A DNA stretch of 64,000 nt from Roseovarius sp. W115. GTDB lineage: Bacteria; Pseudomonadota; Alphaproteobacteria; Rhodobacterales; Rhodobacteraceae. Every line of letters begins with the position of its first letter. Position 1 is the stretch's first letter. The position numbers were made by a program, and so were the translations under genes. The stretch spans positions 248,001 through 312,000 of the forward strand of contig NZ_CP146606.1 in the NCBI RefSeq assembly GCF_032842945.2, given 5' to 3'. Below are positions 19,549 to 27,704 of this stretch, in pieces. The notes beneath the pieces are model-generated. The model had not been told where the DNA came from, ran no database searches, and saw only the letters and a program-made list of their open reading frames with translations.

Positions 19549-19827
19549 TTAATCGCCCGACGTGAAGGTCGCCTTGGTGCCGAATGTGGCTTTGTCGTCC
19601 ATGGGCTCTGCGTCGTCGGTTGCAACAGAGGTTGGTTGTTGCTCAACTTCTGTTGCAGGCGGGGCTGACAGCTCTCCGCGGACCGAGCCAGTGGCAAAAT
19701 TTGCGGCAACGAACACGCCCAATGCCACGACAACGACCAGAACCCAGAACAACGCCGCGCCACCGTCATCGTCGGACGGTTTGGGGCTGTAATTCTGGTT
19801 TTGCCTCCATTGGTTATAATCGGACAT
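19549..19827 (-). CDS. Small membrane protein within the sox operon
   Basis: Unrecognised protein of 92 residues on the sox strand, between soxB (181 bases upstream) and soxD. The N-terminus is polar (MSDYNQWRQNQNYSPKPSDD) and is followed by a single strong transmembrane helix (AALFWVLVVVVALGVFVAANFA, about residues 24-45) and an acidic Thr/Pro/Gln-rich tail that would be periplasmic. Sarcosine oxidase itself is cytoplasmic and needs no membrane subunit, so a role in the enzyme is doubtful. It may be an independent gene caught in the operon. Confidence 0.55.
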   Translation of the reverse strand: MSDYNQWRQNQNYSPKPSDDDGGAALFWVLVVVVALGVFVAANFATGSVRGELSAPPATEVEQQPTSVATDDAEPMDDKATFGTKATFTSGD

Positions 19828-20008
19828 AAACTGCTCTCCACTCGACCTGTGACACCATATTGTGGCGGTACGTTAAGAATGGAAGAACAGCCCCCTTCAC
19901 CTGGCAAAATTGGGCCGATCCCCGCGTTTTTGAACCGACGGGTTCGGCGCTTCTTTGCCGGATTGGGGGTCAAAACAGTGTTAGATGCCTGGAAATCGCA
20001 AGGTGTCA

Positions 20009-21253
20009 TCAATGTGCCACACCCGCTGCTACGGATTCGTCGATGAAACGGCCCTCATAGAACCGGTCGAGGCCAAATTCTGCGGTCAGCGGCGAATATC
20101 CTTTGGCCATAAGTTCAGCAAAGCCCCAACCGCTTCCTGGGATGGCCTTGAAGCCGCCGGTGCCCCAGCCGCAGTTGATGAAGCAGTTCTCCAGCGGTGT
20201 TTTTGACAGGATCGGAGAGCGGTCGCCGGTGACATCAACAATCCCGCCCCACTGGCGCAGCATCTTGAGCCGTGCGATCATCGGGAAGGTTTCCACCAGA
20301 GCGCGCACGGTTTCCTCGACATGGTGGAAAGAGCCGCGCTGCGTGAAGTTGTTGTAGCCATCGGTGCCGCCGCCGATCACCATCTCGCCTTTGTCGGATT
20401 GGCTCATATAGCCATGCACGGTGTTGGCCATGACAACCACGTCCATACAGGGCTTGATCGGCTCAGATACAAGCGCCTGAAGTGCGACCGATTCAATCGG
20501 AAGCCGGAAGCCCGCCATATCGGCCAGATGCCCGGAATGACCGGCCACCACGATGCCAAGCTTATCACAGTCGATATCACCACGATTTGTGGTGACACCT
20601 TTGACCTTGCCCGCTTCAGAGCGGATACCGGTGACTTCGCATTTCTGGATCACATCCATGCCCATGGCCGAACAGGCCCTTGCATAGCCCCAGGCCACCG
20701 CGTCATGGCGCGCAGTGCCCCCACGCGCCTGCCACAAGCCCCCCAGCACCGGGTAACGCGGGCCGTCGATGTTCATGATCGGACACAGCTCTTTGACGCG
20801 GCTGGGGGATATGAATTCGGTTTTCACACCTTGCAACGCATTGGCATGAGCCGTGCGCTCATAGCCACGCACCTCGTGTTGGGTTTGGGCGAGCATGATC
20901 ACGCCACGCGGGCTAAACATGATGTTGTAGTTCAGATCCTGGCTCAGCGTTTCATAGAGGCTGCGCGACTTCTCATAAATCGCGGCTGAGGGGTCCTGAA
21001 GATAATTCGAGCGAATGATCGTGGTGTTGCGGCCGGTGTTGCCGCCCCCAAGCCAGCCTTTTTCAAGGATCGCCACATTGGTCAGACCGTGGTTCTTGCC
21101 GAGGTAGTAGGCCGTCGCCAGCCCATGCCCACCTGCACCGATAATGATCGCATCGTACTTTTTCTTCGGCTCGGGCGACGCCCATGCCCGTTCCCAACCC
21201 ATGTGATGGCTCAACGCCTCACGGGCGATGGCAAAGGCGGAATAACGTTTCAT
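20009..21253 (-). CDS. soxB: Sarcosine oxidase beta subunit
   Basis: Flavoprotein subunit (414 residues) that carries FAD and, in studied enzymes, covalent FMN, and oxidises sarcosine. The dinucleotide-binding motif is GAGGHGLATAYYL at about residues 39-51. The histidine in ARHDAVAWG (about H183) lies where the covalent-FMN histidine is expected. The C-terminus GWGTGGFKAIPGSGWGFAELM is family-typical. It is the first gene of the operon soxB-(membrane ORF)-soxD-soxA-soxG. Its promoter should lie in the 21254-21460 gap shared with divergent ccmI. Confidence 0.95.
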   Translation of the reverse strand: MKRYSAFAIAREALSHHMGWERAWASPEPKKKYDAIIIGAGGHGLATAYYLGKNHGLTNVAILEKGWLGGGNTGRNTTIIRSNYLQDPSAAIYEKSRSLYETLSQDLNYNIMFSPRGVIMLAQTQHEVRGYERTAHANALQGVKTEFISPSRVKELCPIMNIDGPRYPVLGGLWQARGGTARHDAVAWGYARACSAMGMDVIQKCEVTGIRSEAGKVKGVTTNRGDIDCDKLGIVVAGHSGHLADMAGFRLPIESVALQALVSEPIKPCMDVVVMANTVHGYMSQSDKGEMVIGGGTDGYNNFTQRGSFHHVEETVRALVETFPMIARLKMLRQWGGIVDVTGDRSPILSKTPLENCFINCGWGTGGFKAIPGSGWGFAELMAKGYSPLTAEFGLDRFYEGRFIDESVAAGVAH

Positions 21254-21460
21254 GCGGGGCCTCCGAAGCTCTGCGCGGATTCGCGATCACTGCGTATTGT
21301 CGTGGATATGCGACACTGGTCAATTTTTGTGGATACCCAGCGCGGCATCAAGGCGACAATTTGCGACATTCGCTAAACCGTTTTGCACGCAGATTGTGAC
21401 TACTTGCCCCTTTTGCTCCACGGGATCGGTGGTTAAATGAAGCTCAAGTGAGGAAATAGC

Positions 21461-22690
21461 ATGATTTTCTGGGCTATAGCAGGTGGACTGGCGCTATTGT
21501 GCGCGTTTGTTCTTGGGCTTTTCGGGCTTAAGGGTCAGGCCGGGGATGAACCGCCTGCTGCTTATGATTTGAAGGTCTACCGCGATCAGCTAAAAGAAGT
21601 GGATCGCGATCTGGCACGGGGCGTTATTGCCGAGGAAGATGCCGAACGTATTCGAGCCGAGGTATCGCGACGCATTCTGGCTGCGGATGCTCAGTTGCAG
21701 GCGACCGAAGCCACCGGAGGTAAACAGCCCCTTGGCCTTCGCATTGCAATCCTGGCGGCAGCTGTTGCTGTGGTGGGCGGTGCCGGAGCGCTTTACGCAC
21801 GGATGGGTGTGCCGGGATACGAAGACCTGCCATTGCAATTGCGTCTGGCGACCTCGAATGAGGCACGCGCCAACCGCCCCTCACAGGCTGAGCTTGAAGA
21901 GGTTTTGCCGGAATTTGAGATCACCGAGGACATTCCGGAAGATTATCAGGCGCTCATCACGCGCCTGCGCGACACGGTCGAAAACCGGCCCGATGACATG
22001 CGCGGTCTGCAGCTTTTGGCGCGTACCGAGGCATCAATCGGCAATCTTCCGGCAGCGCATGCGGCGCAGACCAAGCTTATCGAGTTGAAAGGCGACGCTG
22101 CGACGGCTGAGGATTTTGCCAAATTGGCCGATATGATGATTTCGTCAGGTGGCGGGTTTGTCTCGGCTGAGGCTGAAATAGCCCTGCGCGAGGCGCTCGA
22201 CCGCAACCCTCAAGAGCCGCGCGCGCGATACTATATGGGGCTCTACCTGATGCAGGTGGATCGCCCGGATATGGCGTTCCGCACCTGGGACGCGCTTTTG
22301 CGTGAGAGCACATCTGACGCGCCTTGGGTGCCACTTATTCGGGGTCAGATCGAAGAGCTGGCCTGGCGCGCGGGCGTTGCGCGATATCAGCTGCCGGATG
22401 AGAACCGCCGTTCGGGGCCAACCCTGGCCGATATGACAGCCGCGCGTGACATGACACCCGAAGAACGCGAAGGCATGATCCGCAGCATGGTGGCCGGGCT
22501 TGATGAACGCATCCGCGAAGAAGGCGGCACACCCGGCGAATGGGCGCGCTTGATCAACGCCTATGCCGTGCTGGGGGACGAGGACGAGATCCGGGATGTC
22601 CTGGCCCGCGCGCGGGAGGCGTTTGCAGGGGATCCGGAGAACCTGGAGATCATGGAAAACGCGGCCAAGGAAGCCGGGTTCGCGGAATGA
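21461..22690 (+). CDS. ccmI: c-type cytochrome biogenesis protein CcmI
   Basis: Inner-membrane chaperone that presents apocytochrome c to the haem-ligation machinery. The 409-residue protein has two transmembrane helices (about residues 1-20, IFWAIAGGLALLCAFVLGLF, and about 93-113, IAILAAAVAVVGGAGALYA). Between them is the conserved cytoplasmic loop AYDLKVYRDQLKEVDRDLARGVI, and a TPR-containing periplasmic domain follows (PDDMRGLQLLARTEASIGN; NPQEPRARYYMGLYLMQVD). The other ccm genes are not adjacent. Its stop overlaps the ruvX start, and it is transcribed away from soxB. Confidence 0.92.
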   Translation: MIFWAIAGGLALLCAFVLGLFGLKGQAGDEPPAAYDLKVYRDQLKEVDRDLARGVIAEEDAERIRAEVSRRILAADAQLQATEATGGKQPLGLRIAILAAAVAVVGGAGALYARMGVPGYEDLPLQLRLATSNEARANRPSQAELEEVLPEFEITEDIPEDYQALITRLRDTVENRPDDMRGLQLLARTEASIGNLPAAHAAQTKLIELKGDAATAEDFAKLADMMISSGGGFVSAEAEIALREALDRNPQEPRARYYMGLYLMQVDRPDMAFRTWDALLRESTSDAPWVPLIRGQIEELAWRAGVARYQLPDENRRSGPTLADMTAARDMTPEEREGMIRSMVAGLDERIREEGGTPGEWARLINAYAVLGDEDEIRDVLARAREAFAGDPENLEIMENAAKEAGFAE

Positions 22691-23166
22691 TCATTGACGA
22701 CATCGCCGAGTTTGCCTCTGCCCTCCCGGGCATGCGGCCGTTGATTGGGTTGGATCTGGGCACCAAGACGATTGGCGTCGCGGCCTCGGATGCGCTTTTG
22801 AGCACCGCGACCCCGCTTGAAACTGTGAAACGAACCAAATTCATGCAGGACGCAACCCGGCTTTTGGAGTACGCAACGGATCGTGAAGCGGCAGGCGTTG
22901 TTCTGGGTTTGCCCCGCAATATGGATGGATCGGAAGGTCCACGCGCGCAATCCACGCGGTCATTTGCGCAGAATTTGGCAAAATTGACAGAGATTCCCAT
23001 CACCTACTGGGATGAACGCCTGTCCACGGTTGCGGCAGAAAGAGCACTGCTTGAGGCAGATTTGACCCGAAAGCGTCGCTCTGAGGTGATCGATGCGGTG
23101 GCAGCGGCCTATATTCTTCAGGGAGCGCTGGATCGCTTGCGCCATCTGAAGGACCAACCGTTGTGA
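22687..23166 (+). CDS. ruvX: Holliday junction resolvase RuvX (YqgF)
   Basis: RNase H-like nuclease of the YqgF family, linked to pre-16S rRNA processing and/or junction resolution. The start at 22687 (MIIDDIAEFASALP) overlaps the ccmI stop (ATGA). The frame opens further upstream, but that part lies inside ccmI. The 159-residue protein has the catalytic first strand GLDLGTKTIGVAASD, VVLGLPRNMDGSEGPRAQ, and the terminal acidic motif YWDERLSTVAAERAL followed by DAVAAAYILQGAL. Length and motifs are normal. The next gene begins inside its stop. Confidence 0.9.
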   Translation: MIIDDIAEFASALPGMRPLIGLDLGTKTIGVAASDALLSTATPLETVKRTKFMQDATRLLEYATDREAAGVVLGLPRNMDGSEGPRAQSTRSFAQNLAKLTEIPITYWDERLSTVAAERALLEADLTRKRRSEVIDAVAAAYILQGALDRLRHLKDQPL

Positions 23167-23402
23167 ACGACAACACCCCAGTCTGGACACGCGACGAGAT
23201 CGAGTCGCCTTGTGTGCGCATCTGCGTGGTGCATCCTGAGGCCCGGATTTGCACGGGGTGTTTCCGCACGATTGACGAGATCAGCCAGTGGTCCAAGATG
23301 TCTCGCGAGGACCGGCGCGAAATCATGGAAGCTCTGCCTGATCGTGCGTCTTTACTGCGCAAGCGTCGCGGCGGACGTTCGGCACGATTGAAGCGCGGTT
23401 AA
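23163..23402 (+). CDS. DUF1289 protein (short cysteine motif)
   Basis: Protein of 79 residues with the DUF1289 core SPCVRICVVHPEARICTGCFRTIDEISQW, whose cysteines (C-x3-C-x8-C-x2-C) suggest an Fe-S or zinc site. It begins with a GTG that overlaps the ruvX stop (GTGA), so it is translationally coupled. The C-terminal tail is strongly basic (LLRKRRGGRSARLKRG), which could mean nucleic-acid contact. The function of the family is not established. Confidence 0.85.
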   Translation: MNDNTPVWTRDEIESPCVRICVVHPEARICTGCFRTIDEISQWSKMSREDRREIMEALPDRASLLRKRRGGRSARLKRG

Positions 23403-23470
23403 GCGGCGCGGCGTGAGCGCCACCAACAGACAGCTTGAGGCCAGAAGGACCGGAAGATAGGCAAGCCGCG

Positions 23471-24253
23471 CTAAGGAGCTGTCAGCCATTGATCGGATGG
23501 CGTGGGCCATTCAGGGCGGAAATAGGCGATCATCCGGCCCTCTTCGGGTGCCTTGGCCTCCTCTCCCCAAGGGGCCACACCGTGGAGGGCTAAGCGATGT
23601 ACCAGATAGGCCTCCCCTGGGCGCGCAGGCAGCACGCGGCGCTGGCAAGTCTCGAATACCTTCCGGCGGGTCGTTTTGTAGACATCTGTCAGATCCACCT
23701 GATCCCATGTCTCTTGCGGCACGTCTTTCAAAGCGTCGGTAAAGGCGGCCCGCATGATGTGATGGCTGCCGTCCCAGACCGTCAGCGGGCTGGCATCCCG
23801 ACTTGCCTCTGACAGCGGCAGGCCAAGAATATAGGCGTGACGTTCTTTGAGATAGCGCCGCTTGTCTGGTCCCTCCGCCAATAAGCCGTCGACATGGGCC
23901 GCATCGCGTTTGAGGCGATAGGCAAAGGCCGCTTCCCCTTCACCTTCGCGGGGGCGAGGGTAGCCTGGGTAAATGACCGAGACTTGTGCGCGGTGCAATG
24001 GGAGCGTGCCATAGAGTGCTGATGCCTCGGCAAAAGCGACGCCCGAGAGCGGTTCAGATCCGGCCACTTGTCCCGAAGGATCATTGGGCAGCGTGTCCAC
24101 CCCCACAAACCATGTGCCTTCGCAGCGCAGCCAGTGGCGTTCTTCCGGTGCCTGAACCCGCTCCTTGGCGACGTCCAACGCGGCTTTGGCCCAATCGCGC
24201 ACAGCGGGCTCGCTTTCGAAAACAGTCCAGCCTTTTTCGAGAAAGTCGCTCAT
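23471..24253 (-). CDS. Putative 2-oxoglutarate/Fe(II) oxygenase (phytanoyl-dioxygenase-like)
   Basis: The ATG at 24253 (MSDFLEKGWTVFESEPAVRDW) overlaps the dusA stop, so the two are coupled. The longer frame from 24346 lies inside dusA. The 260-residue protein has features of the double-stranded beta-helix oxygenases: an HxD pair in RDAAHVDGLL, a distal His in AYLVHRLALHGVAPW, and an Arg some ten residues on in EGRMIAYFRPEW that could hold 2-oxoglutarate. Large parts such as VIYPGYPRPREGEGEAAFAYR are characteristic of a conserved roseobacter hypothetical protein. The substrate is unknown. Confidence 0.6.
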   Translation of the reverse strand: MSDFLEKGWTVFESEPAVRDWAKAALDVAKERVQAPEERHWLRCEGTWFVGVDTLPNDPSGQVAGSEPLSGVAFAEASALYGTLPLHRAQVSVIYPGYPRPREGEGEAAFAYRLKRDAAHVDGLLAEGPDKRRYLKERHAYILGLPLSEASRDASPLTVWDGSHHIMRAAFTDALKDVPQETWDQVDLTDVYKTTRRKVFETCQRRVLPARPGEAYLVHRLALHGVAPWGEEAKAPEEGRMIAYFRPEWPTPSDQWLTAP

Positions 24254-25248
24254 GCGACGACACCTGTAACTTCCGCCAGAGCTTCTTCGACCAGTTCTGG
24301 TCCCGCGCCGGGGCGCGTCGCCCCTTGGGACAAAACACGCCGCCATGCGCGGGCACCGGGTTGTCCGGCAAAAAGACCCAGCATATGGCGGGTGATCTGA
24401 TGCAGCTTGCCGCCCTCGGTCAAATGCGCCTCGATGTAAGGCAGCATGGCGCGCACGGCGTCTTTACCCGTACGGTCCGGTGTGTCTTCTTCAAAAATGA
24501 ACCTATCCGCGCTGCCAAGAATATCCACCGGTTGGTGATAGGCCGCGCGGCCGAGCATGACGCCGTCAAAGCCAGCCTCAAGGAGTTTTTGCGCCTCCGC
24601 CAGCGTGCCGACCCCACCATTGACCGACAGGTGCAGGGCGGGAAAGGTTTCCTTCATTTGCCTCACCAAATCATAGTCCAACGGCGGGATGTCTCGGTTC
24701 TCTTTTGGGCTCAACCCCTTGAGCCAGGCTTTGCGCGCATGGATGGTGAAGCGTTCCACGCCTGCGGCCGAGACACGGGCCAAAAATTCAGGCAGCACCT
24801 CTTGCGGCTCCTGATCATCCACGCCAATGCGGCATTTCACTGTGACTTCAACGCCCACCGCCCCGATCATCGCCGAACAGCACTCGGCCACAAGATCGGG
24901 ATCCTTCATCAGCACGGCCCCAAATGTGCCCGACTGAACCCGGTCACTGGGACAGCCAACATTGAGGTTGATCTCGTCATACCCCGCCTCGGCCCCAAGC
25001 TTTGCAGCCTGCGCCAACTCGTTCGGGTCGGATCCCCCCAGTTGCAAAGCGACAGGATGCTCTTGTGGCGAAAACTCTAAGAGATGCAACGCACCACCCC
25101 GCACGAGAGCCGGGGCCGTGACCATTTCGGTATAGAGCAACGCATGGCGCGACAATTGCCGGTGCAGAAAGCGGCAATGCCGATCGGTCCAATCCATCAT
25201 GGGCGCAGAAGAAAGGCGCGCGGCCTCGGTGGCTGCGTTTGAAGGCAT
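24250..25248 (-). CDS. dusA: tRNA-dihydrouridine(20/20a) synthase DusA, with island-supplied N-terminus
   Basis: FMN enzyme that reduces uridines 20/20a of the tRNA D-loop. The 332-residue protein has the DusA start RLSSAPMMDWTDRHCRFLHR, the catalytic-Cys motif NVGCPSDRVQSGTFG, the HARKAWLKGLSPKENR loop and SVNGGVGT. The first 16 or so residues (MPSNAATEAARLSSAP) are encoded to the right of the 15-bp repeat at 25192-25206. An alternative dusA start (MHLRQHAKLSVAPMMD) lies 2.5 kb away next to the second repeat copy. The gene therefore seems to have been re-formed after insertion of an element. A GGAGAT site precedes the ATG. Confidence 0.93.
   Translation of the reverse strand: MPSNAATEAARLSSAPMMDWTDRHCRFLHRQLSRHALLYTEMVTAPALVRGGALHLLEFSPQEHPVALQLGGSDPNELAQAAKLGAEAGYDEINLNVGCPSDRVQSGTFGAVLMKDPDLVAECCSAMIGAVGVEVTVKCRIGVDDQEPQEVLPEFLARVSAAGVERFTIHARKAWLKGLSPKENRDIPPLDYDLVRQMKETFPALHLSVNGGVGTLAEAQKLLEAGFDGVMLGRAAYHQPVDILGSADRFIFEEDTPDRTGKDAVRAMLPYIEAHLTEGGKLHQITRHMLGLFAGQPGARAWRRVLSQGATRPGAGPELVEEALAEVTGVVA
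25192..25206. repeat. attL/attR-like direct repeat, dusA-proximal copy
   Basis: ATCCATCATGGGCGC; on the minus strand it encodes the APMMD residues of DusA. Identity to the second copy stops at both edges of these 15 bases apart from a short scattered match (AGAAA), as expected for an att core. Confidence 0.75.
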
Positions 25249-25412
25249 TCAACGATCTCCTCAGGTGCGCCCGCTACCGGAACGGACCCGCTGTGCACAC
25301 CATACGCACACGGCGTCTGTCCTGCCACCCCACCCCGTACAAAGACAGGACGACGGCGGTGTTTGGGTAGAGGTGCCTCAAAACAGGGGGCATTGCTGAA
25401 CTCTCCCGCTTC

Positions 25413-25424
25413 AACAAATGTTGT
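25413..25424. promoter_or_regulatory. Candidate operator of the toxin-antitoxin pair
   Basis: Perfect inverted repeat CAACA-AA-TGTTG, 31 bases before the antitoxin ATG. Ribbon-helix-helix antitoxins usually repress their own operon through such palindromes. A further half site (TGTTG-like ATGTTG) follows within ten bases. Confidence 0.45.
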
Positions 25425-25455
25425 AATGTTGGCCAGAATCGACTACGCTCTTAGC

Positions 25456-25722
25456 ATGCCTAGACTCTCGATCGACATCTCGCCGGAAGACCATCAGAAG
25501 CTTAAGGCCATCGCTGCTCTCAAGGGGCAGAGCATAAAGGACTATGTCTTGGGTCGAGCGCTTGGCGACGCCCCTGCCCTCGACGGCATGAGCGAGGACC
25601 AGGCTTTCATGGCACTGGCCAACTTCCTGGAACCGAGGATCGAGCAAGCGCGGCGCGGCGAGCTTTCCGGCAAGTCCCTTGACGAGATCCGGCGCGAAGA
25701 GCGCAAGCGCGCAGGAGTCTAG
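25456..25722 (+). CDS. Type II antitoxin, ribbon-helix-helix (ParD-like)
   Basis: Protein of 88 residues from the ATG at 25456 (MPRLSIDISPEDHQKLKAIA). The open frame to 25363 adds residues that do not look like the family. The N-terminal part is a typical RHH DNA-binding region (PRLSIDISPEDHQKLKAIAALKGQSIKDYVLGR). The C-terminal part (GELSGKSLDEIRREERKRAG) is the charged segment that normally wraps the toxin. The toxin gene begins 8 bases after the stop, the usual tandem arrangement. A palindrome upstream may be its own operator. It is carried on the dusA island. Confidence 0.8.
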   Translation: MPRLSIDISPEDHQKLKAIAALKGQSIKDYVLGRALGDAPALDGMSEDQAFMALANFLEPRIEQARRGELSGKSLDEIRREERKRAGV

Positions 25723-25730
25723 CCCGATCC

Positions 25731-26030
25731 ATGGCGAGCTACGACCTCACGCTTGCTGCGGAAGAAGACCTTCGGGATATCTGGCGGTACACGTTAGAAA
25801 CCTGGGGACCAGAACAAGCGGACACGTACCTTGATCGACTTGGGGACTGCCTCGACGAGATCGGGAGCCGACGAGCGCCGCCAAGATCAATACCGCAATT
25901 GCCTGACGAGCTCTGCATCCATAGATGCCAGCGTCACTACATCTTCTGGCTTGAAATCGACCGCCCCATCATCATCGCCGTCCTACACGAGAAAATGGAT
26001 GTCGTGCAGAGGCTGGCAGACCGGATCTAA
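25731..26030 (+). CDS. RelE/ParE-family toxin
   Basis: Protein of 99 residues directly after the antitoxin. The pattern MASYDLTLAAEEDLRDIWRYTLETWG..QADTYLDRLGDCLDEI and the C-terminal RCQRHYIFWLEIDRPIIIAVLHEKMDVVQRLADRI match ParE/RelE toxins. ParE relatives act on DNA gyrase, whereas RelE relatives cut mRNA on the ribosome; the lack of clear RelE catalytic residues and the ParD-type partner make ParE likelier. It probably serves to stabilise the island in the chromosome. Confidence 0.82.
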   Translation: MASYDLTLAAEEDLRDIWRYTLETWGPEQADTYLDRLGDCLDEIGSRRAPPRSIPQLPDELCIHRCQRHYIFWLEIDRPIIIAVLHEKMDVVQRLADRI

Positions 26031-26337
26031 TGGCCAGGCTGAAAGCTTGCGGTCCAGGGCCCAGTTATCCCTGCCAATGCGGAGTCAAGCTGTCAAAGAT
26101 GACTGATTTGAACTGGCTTCGTTCAGACCATGAAACAGAATGGTGCGTCCTTAATGGACAAAAGAGGGTCATCTAATGGCCAGCCTATCGCTTTTTCGGC
26201 ATGTCGTAACGCACGCAATGCCACAGTCGCGGATACAGCGATAGGCCTGCGGATTACAGCCGAACGCATGATTAACCGAGGATTAACCGCGATACGTCAG
26301 CCTGCCAAGGTTTCGCAATACAGGGCTGGGGATCACG
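26031..26337. other. Gap inside the island without a recognised gene
   Basis: About 300 bases between the toxin and the BMT5-like gene. Short frames exist but none resembles a known family. It could hold the promoter of the following pair, or the eroded remains of an integrase gene, of which I see no motif. Confidence 0.4.
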
Positions 26338-27018
26338 ATGCACGAATTTCGCGGCGCAACGCTTCAGGAGGCCGTTCACAAGGCGCTCCGATATCCGGCG
26401 TTGTCGACAAAGAAGCTGGCCAAGGTGGCGGCGAAATTCGACTTCACTGCCTGCCTACGGATGGGAAACGTTCTGTTCGTCGGTGAGGGCAATCTGAGCT
26501 TTGCCCTGACGATGTCGTGCAAGCCGCGCGTTCCAACCTCCTCGATCCTGGCGACAGTTTACGAGGTAGAGGAAGACTTGACGGACACCGCCTACAACAA
26601 TGCACGCAAGCTTCTGAAACTCGGATGCAGCGTCAAAACGGGCGTGGATGCCACACGGCTCTCCGACACCATCGGGAAACGCCAGTCCCGGACAATCATC
26701 TTCCAGTTTCCAAACGTGGCCTCCCGTGATCCACGCTACGGACAAAACCCAAATCATGTCCTGGTGACCCGCTTTCTCAAGAGCGCTCGGAACCATCTGA
26801 AACCGGGCGGCCTGGTGATCGTCTCGACCGTGGACAGCCCGTTCTACGAAGGTGCGTTCAAAATGGACGATGCTGCACGCAAAGCAGGCTTTGCGGCTCC
26901 GGACATCTACACTTTCGACCCCAAAGACTACCCAGGATATACCCACCAAAACACCGCCAATGAGGAGTCCGCCGCCGATGGCCACACCGCCTTCGCAACT
27001 TTCGTTTTTTCCGGATGA
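26338..27018 (+). CDS. BMT5-like Rossmann-fold protein (DUF2431), putative RNA methyltransferase
   Basis: The 226-residue product has the DUF2431 hallmark start of a SAM-binding fold, GNVLFVGEGNLSFALTMS (about residues 42-59). It continues with ATVYEVEEDLTDTAYNNARKLLKLGCSVKTGVDATRL and the strand-4 motif IIFQFPNV, then a GG-turn LKPGGLVIVSTVDSPF. Eukaryotic members (yeast Bmt5) methylate a uridine of 25S rRNA at N3; bacterial members are uncharacterised. The last 41 bases overlap the start of the AlkB gene, which implies coupled translation. It is cargo of the dusA island. Confidence 0.7.
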   Translation: MHEFRGATLQEAVHKALRYPALSTKKLAKVAAKFDFTACLRMGNVLFVGEGNLSFALTMSCKPRVPTSSILATVYEVEEDLTDTAYNNARKLLKLGCSVKTGVDATRLSDTIGKRQSRTIIFQFPNVASRDPRYGQNPNHVLVTRFLKSARNHLKPGGLVIVSTVDSPFYEGAFKMDDAARKAGFAAPDIYTFDPKDYPGYTHQNTANEESAADGHTAFATFVFSG

Positions 27019-27577
27019 GTGGCCGGACGGGCTGACCTATCTGGAAAATTACATCCAGGACGAAGAGGCCGAAAGGCTCGTCCGTGAGATCGACGCGACC
27101 CCCTGGCGCACCGATCTGAAACGGCGGGTCCAGCATTACGGCTATCGCTACGACTACAAGGCCCGGCAGGCGCGGCGGGAAGATTTTCTTGGGCCACTGC
27201 CAGACCTGTTTCAGCACCTAGCGGAACGGTTGACCTCTGAAGGCCAATTTCAAACCGTTCCGGATCAAGTCATCATCAACGAATATCAGCCCGGACAGGG
27301 CATCTCTGCCCATATCGACTGCCAACCCTGCTTTGGGGAGACGATAGCATCCCTGAGCTTGCTCTCGGCCTGTGTAATGCGGTTTGCCTCGCTGAGGTCT
27401 TCCCGGCACATGGATCTTCTGCTTCAGCCCAACAGCCTTTTGGTTATGGCAGGTGAAGCCCGCCATGACTGGACCCACGCGATACCAGCCAGAAAGACGG
27501 ATCTTGTCGAAGGCCAGACGTCCCAACGAACGCGACGCATTTCGCTGACATTTCGGCAAATGAAATTCGAGAATTGA
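26978..27577 (+). CDS. AlkB-family 2OG-Fe(II) dioxygenase (ALKBH8-like)
   Basis: I choose the ATG at 26978 (MATPPSQLSFFPDEWPDGL), with GAGGAG nine bases upstream, inside the end of the BMT5-like gene. The 199-residue protein has all AlkB motifs: INEYQPGQGISAHID (HxD), ARHDWTHAI (distal His) and R-RISLTFR (2OG arginine). Phrases such as VQHYGYRYDY, YQPGQGISAHID, ASLSLLSACVM, LLVMAGEARHDWTH and SLTFR are closer to eukaryotic ALKBH8 (tRNA wobble uridine hydroxylase) than to E. coli AlkB, as far as I can judge from memory. It may therefore act on RNA; DNA alkylation repair is the alternative. Confidence 0.78.
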   Translation: MATPPSQLSFFPDEWPDGLTYLENYIQDEEAERLVREIDATPWRTDLKRRVQHYGYRYDYKARQARREDFLGPLPDLFQHLAERLTSEGQFQTVPDQVIINEYQPGQGISAHIDCQPCFGETIASLSLLSACVMRFASLRSSRHMDLLLQPNSLLVMAGEARHDWTHAIPARKTDLVEGQTSQRTRRISLTFRQMKFEN

Positions 27578-27704
27578 GTTTCGCCGTTTCGAACACGACG
27601 AACCGAAGAGAACACGACGCCGCACGACATTGCGCGATCGAAACATGAACATGTGCTGCACACGCCTTCACTCAACCCTTTGAAATATAGCTTAAATCGC
27701 CACC

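Noticed and set aside
19161..20012. A 283-residue open frame on the minus strand spanning the soxD-soxB gap
   Set aside because: It overlaps the small membrane-protein gene in another frame, has low-complexity and basic composition, and no family features.
21290..21370. GCGACA repeated near the soxB/ccmI promoters as a possible operator
   Set aside because: The copies are short, unevenly spaced and not symmetric, so no site can be claimed.
25249..27704. Search for an integrase or transposase in the dusA island
   Set aside because: No tyrosine-recombinase R-H-R-Y pattern or transposase motif is seen in any frame, so the element is described as lacking one.
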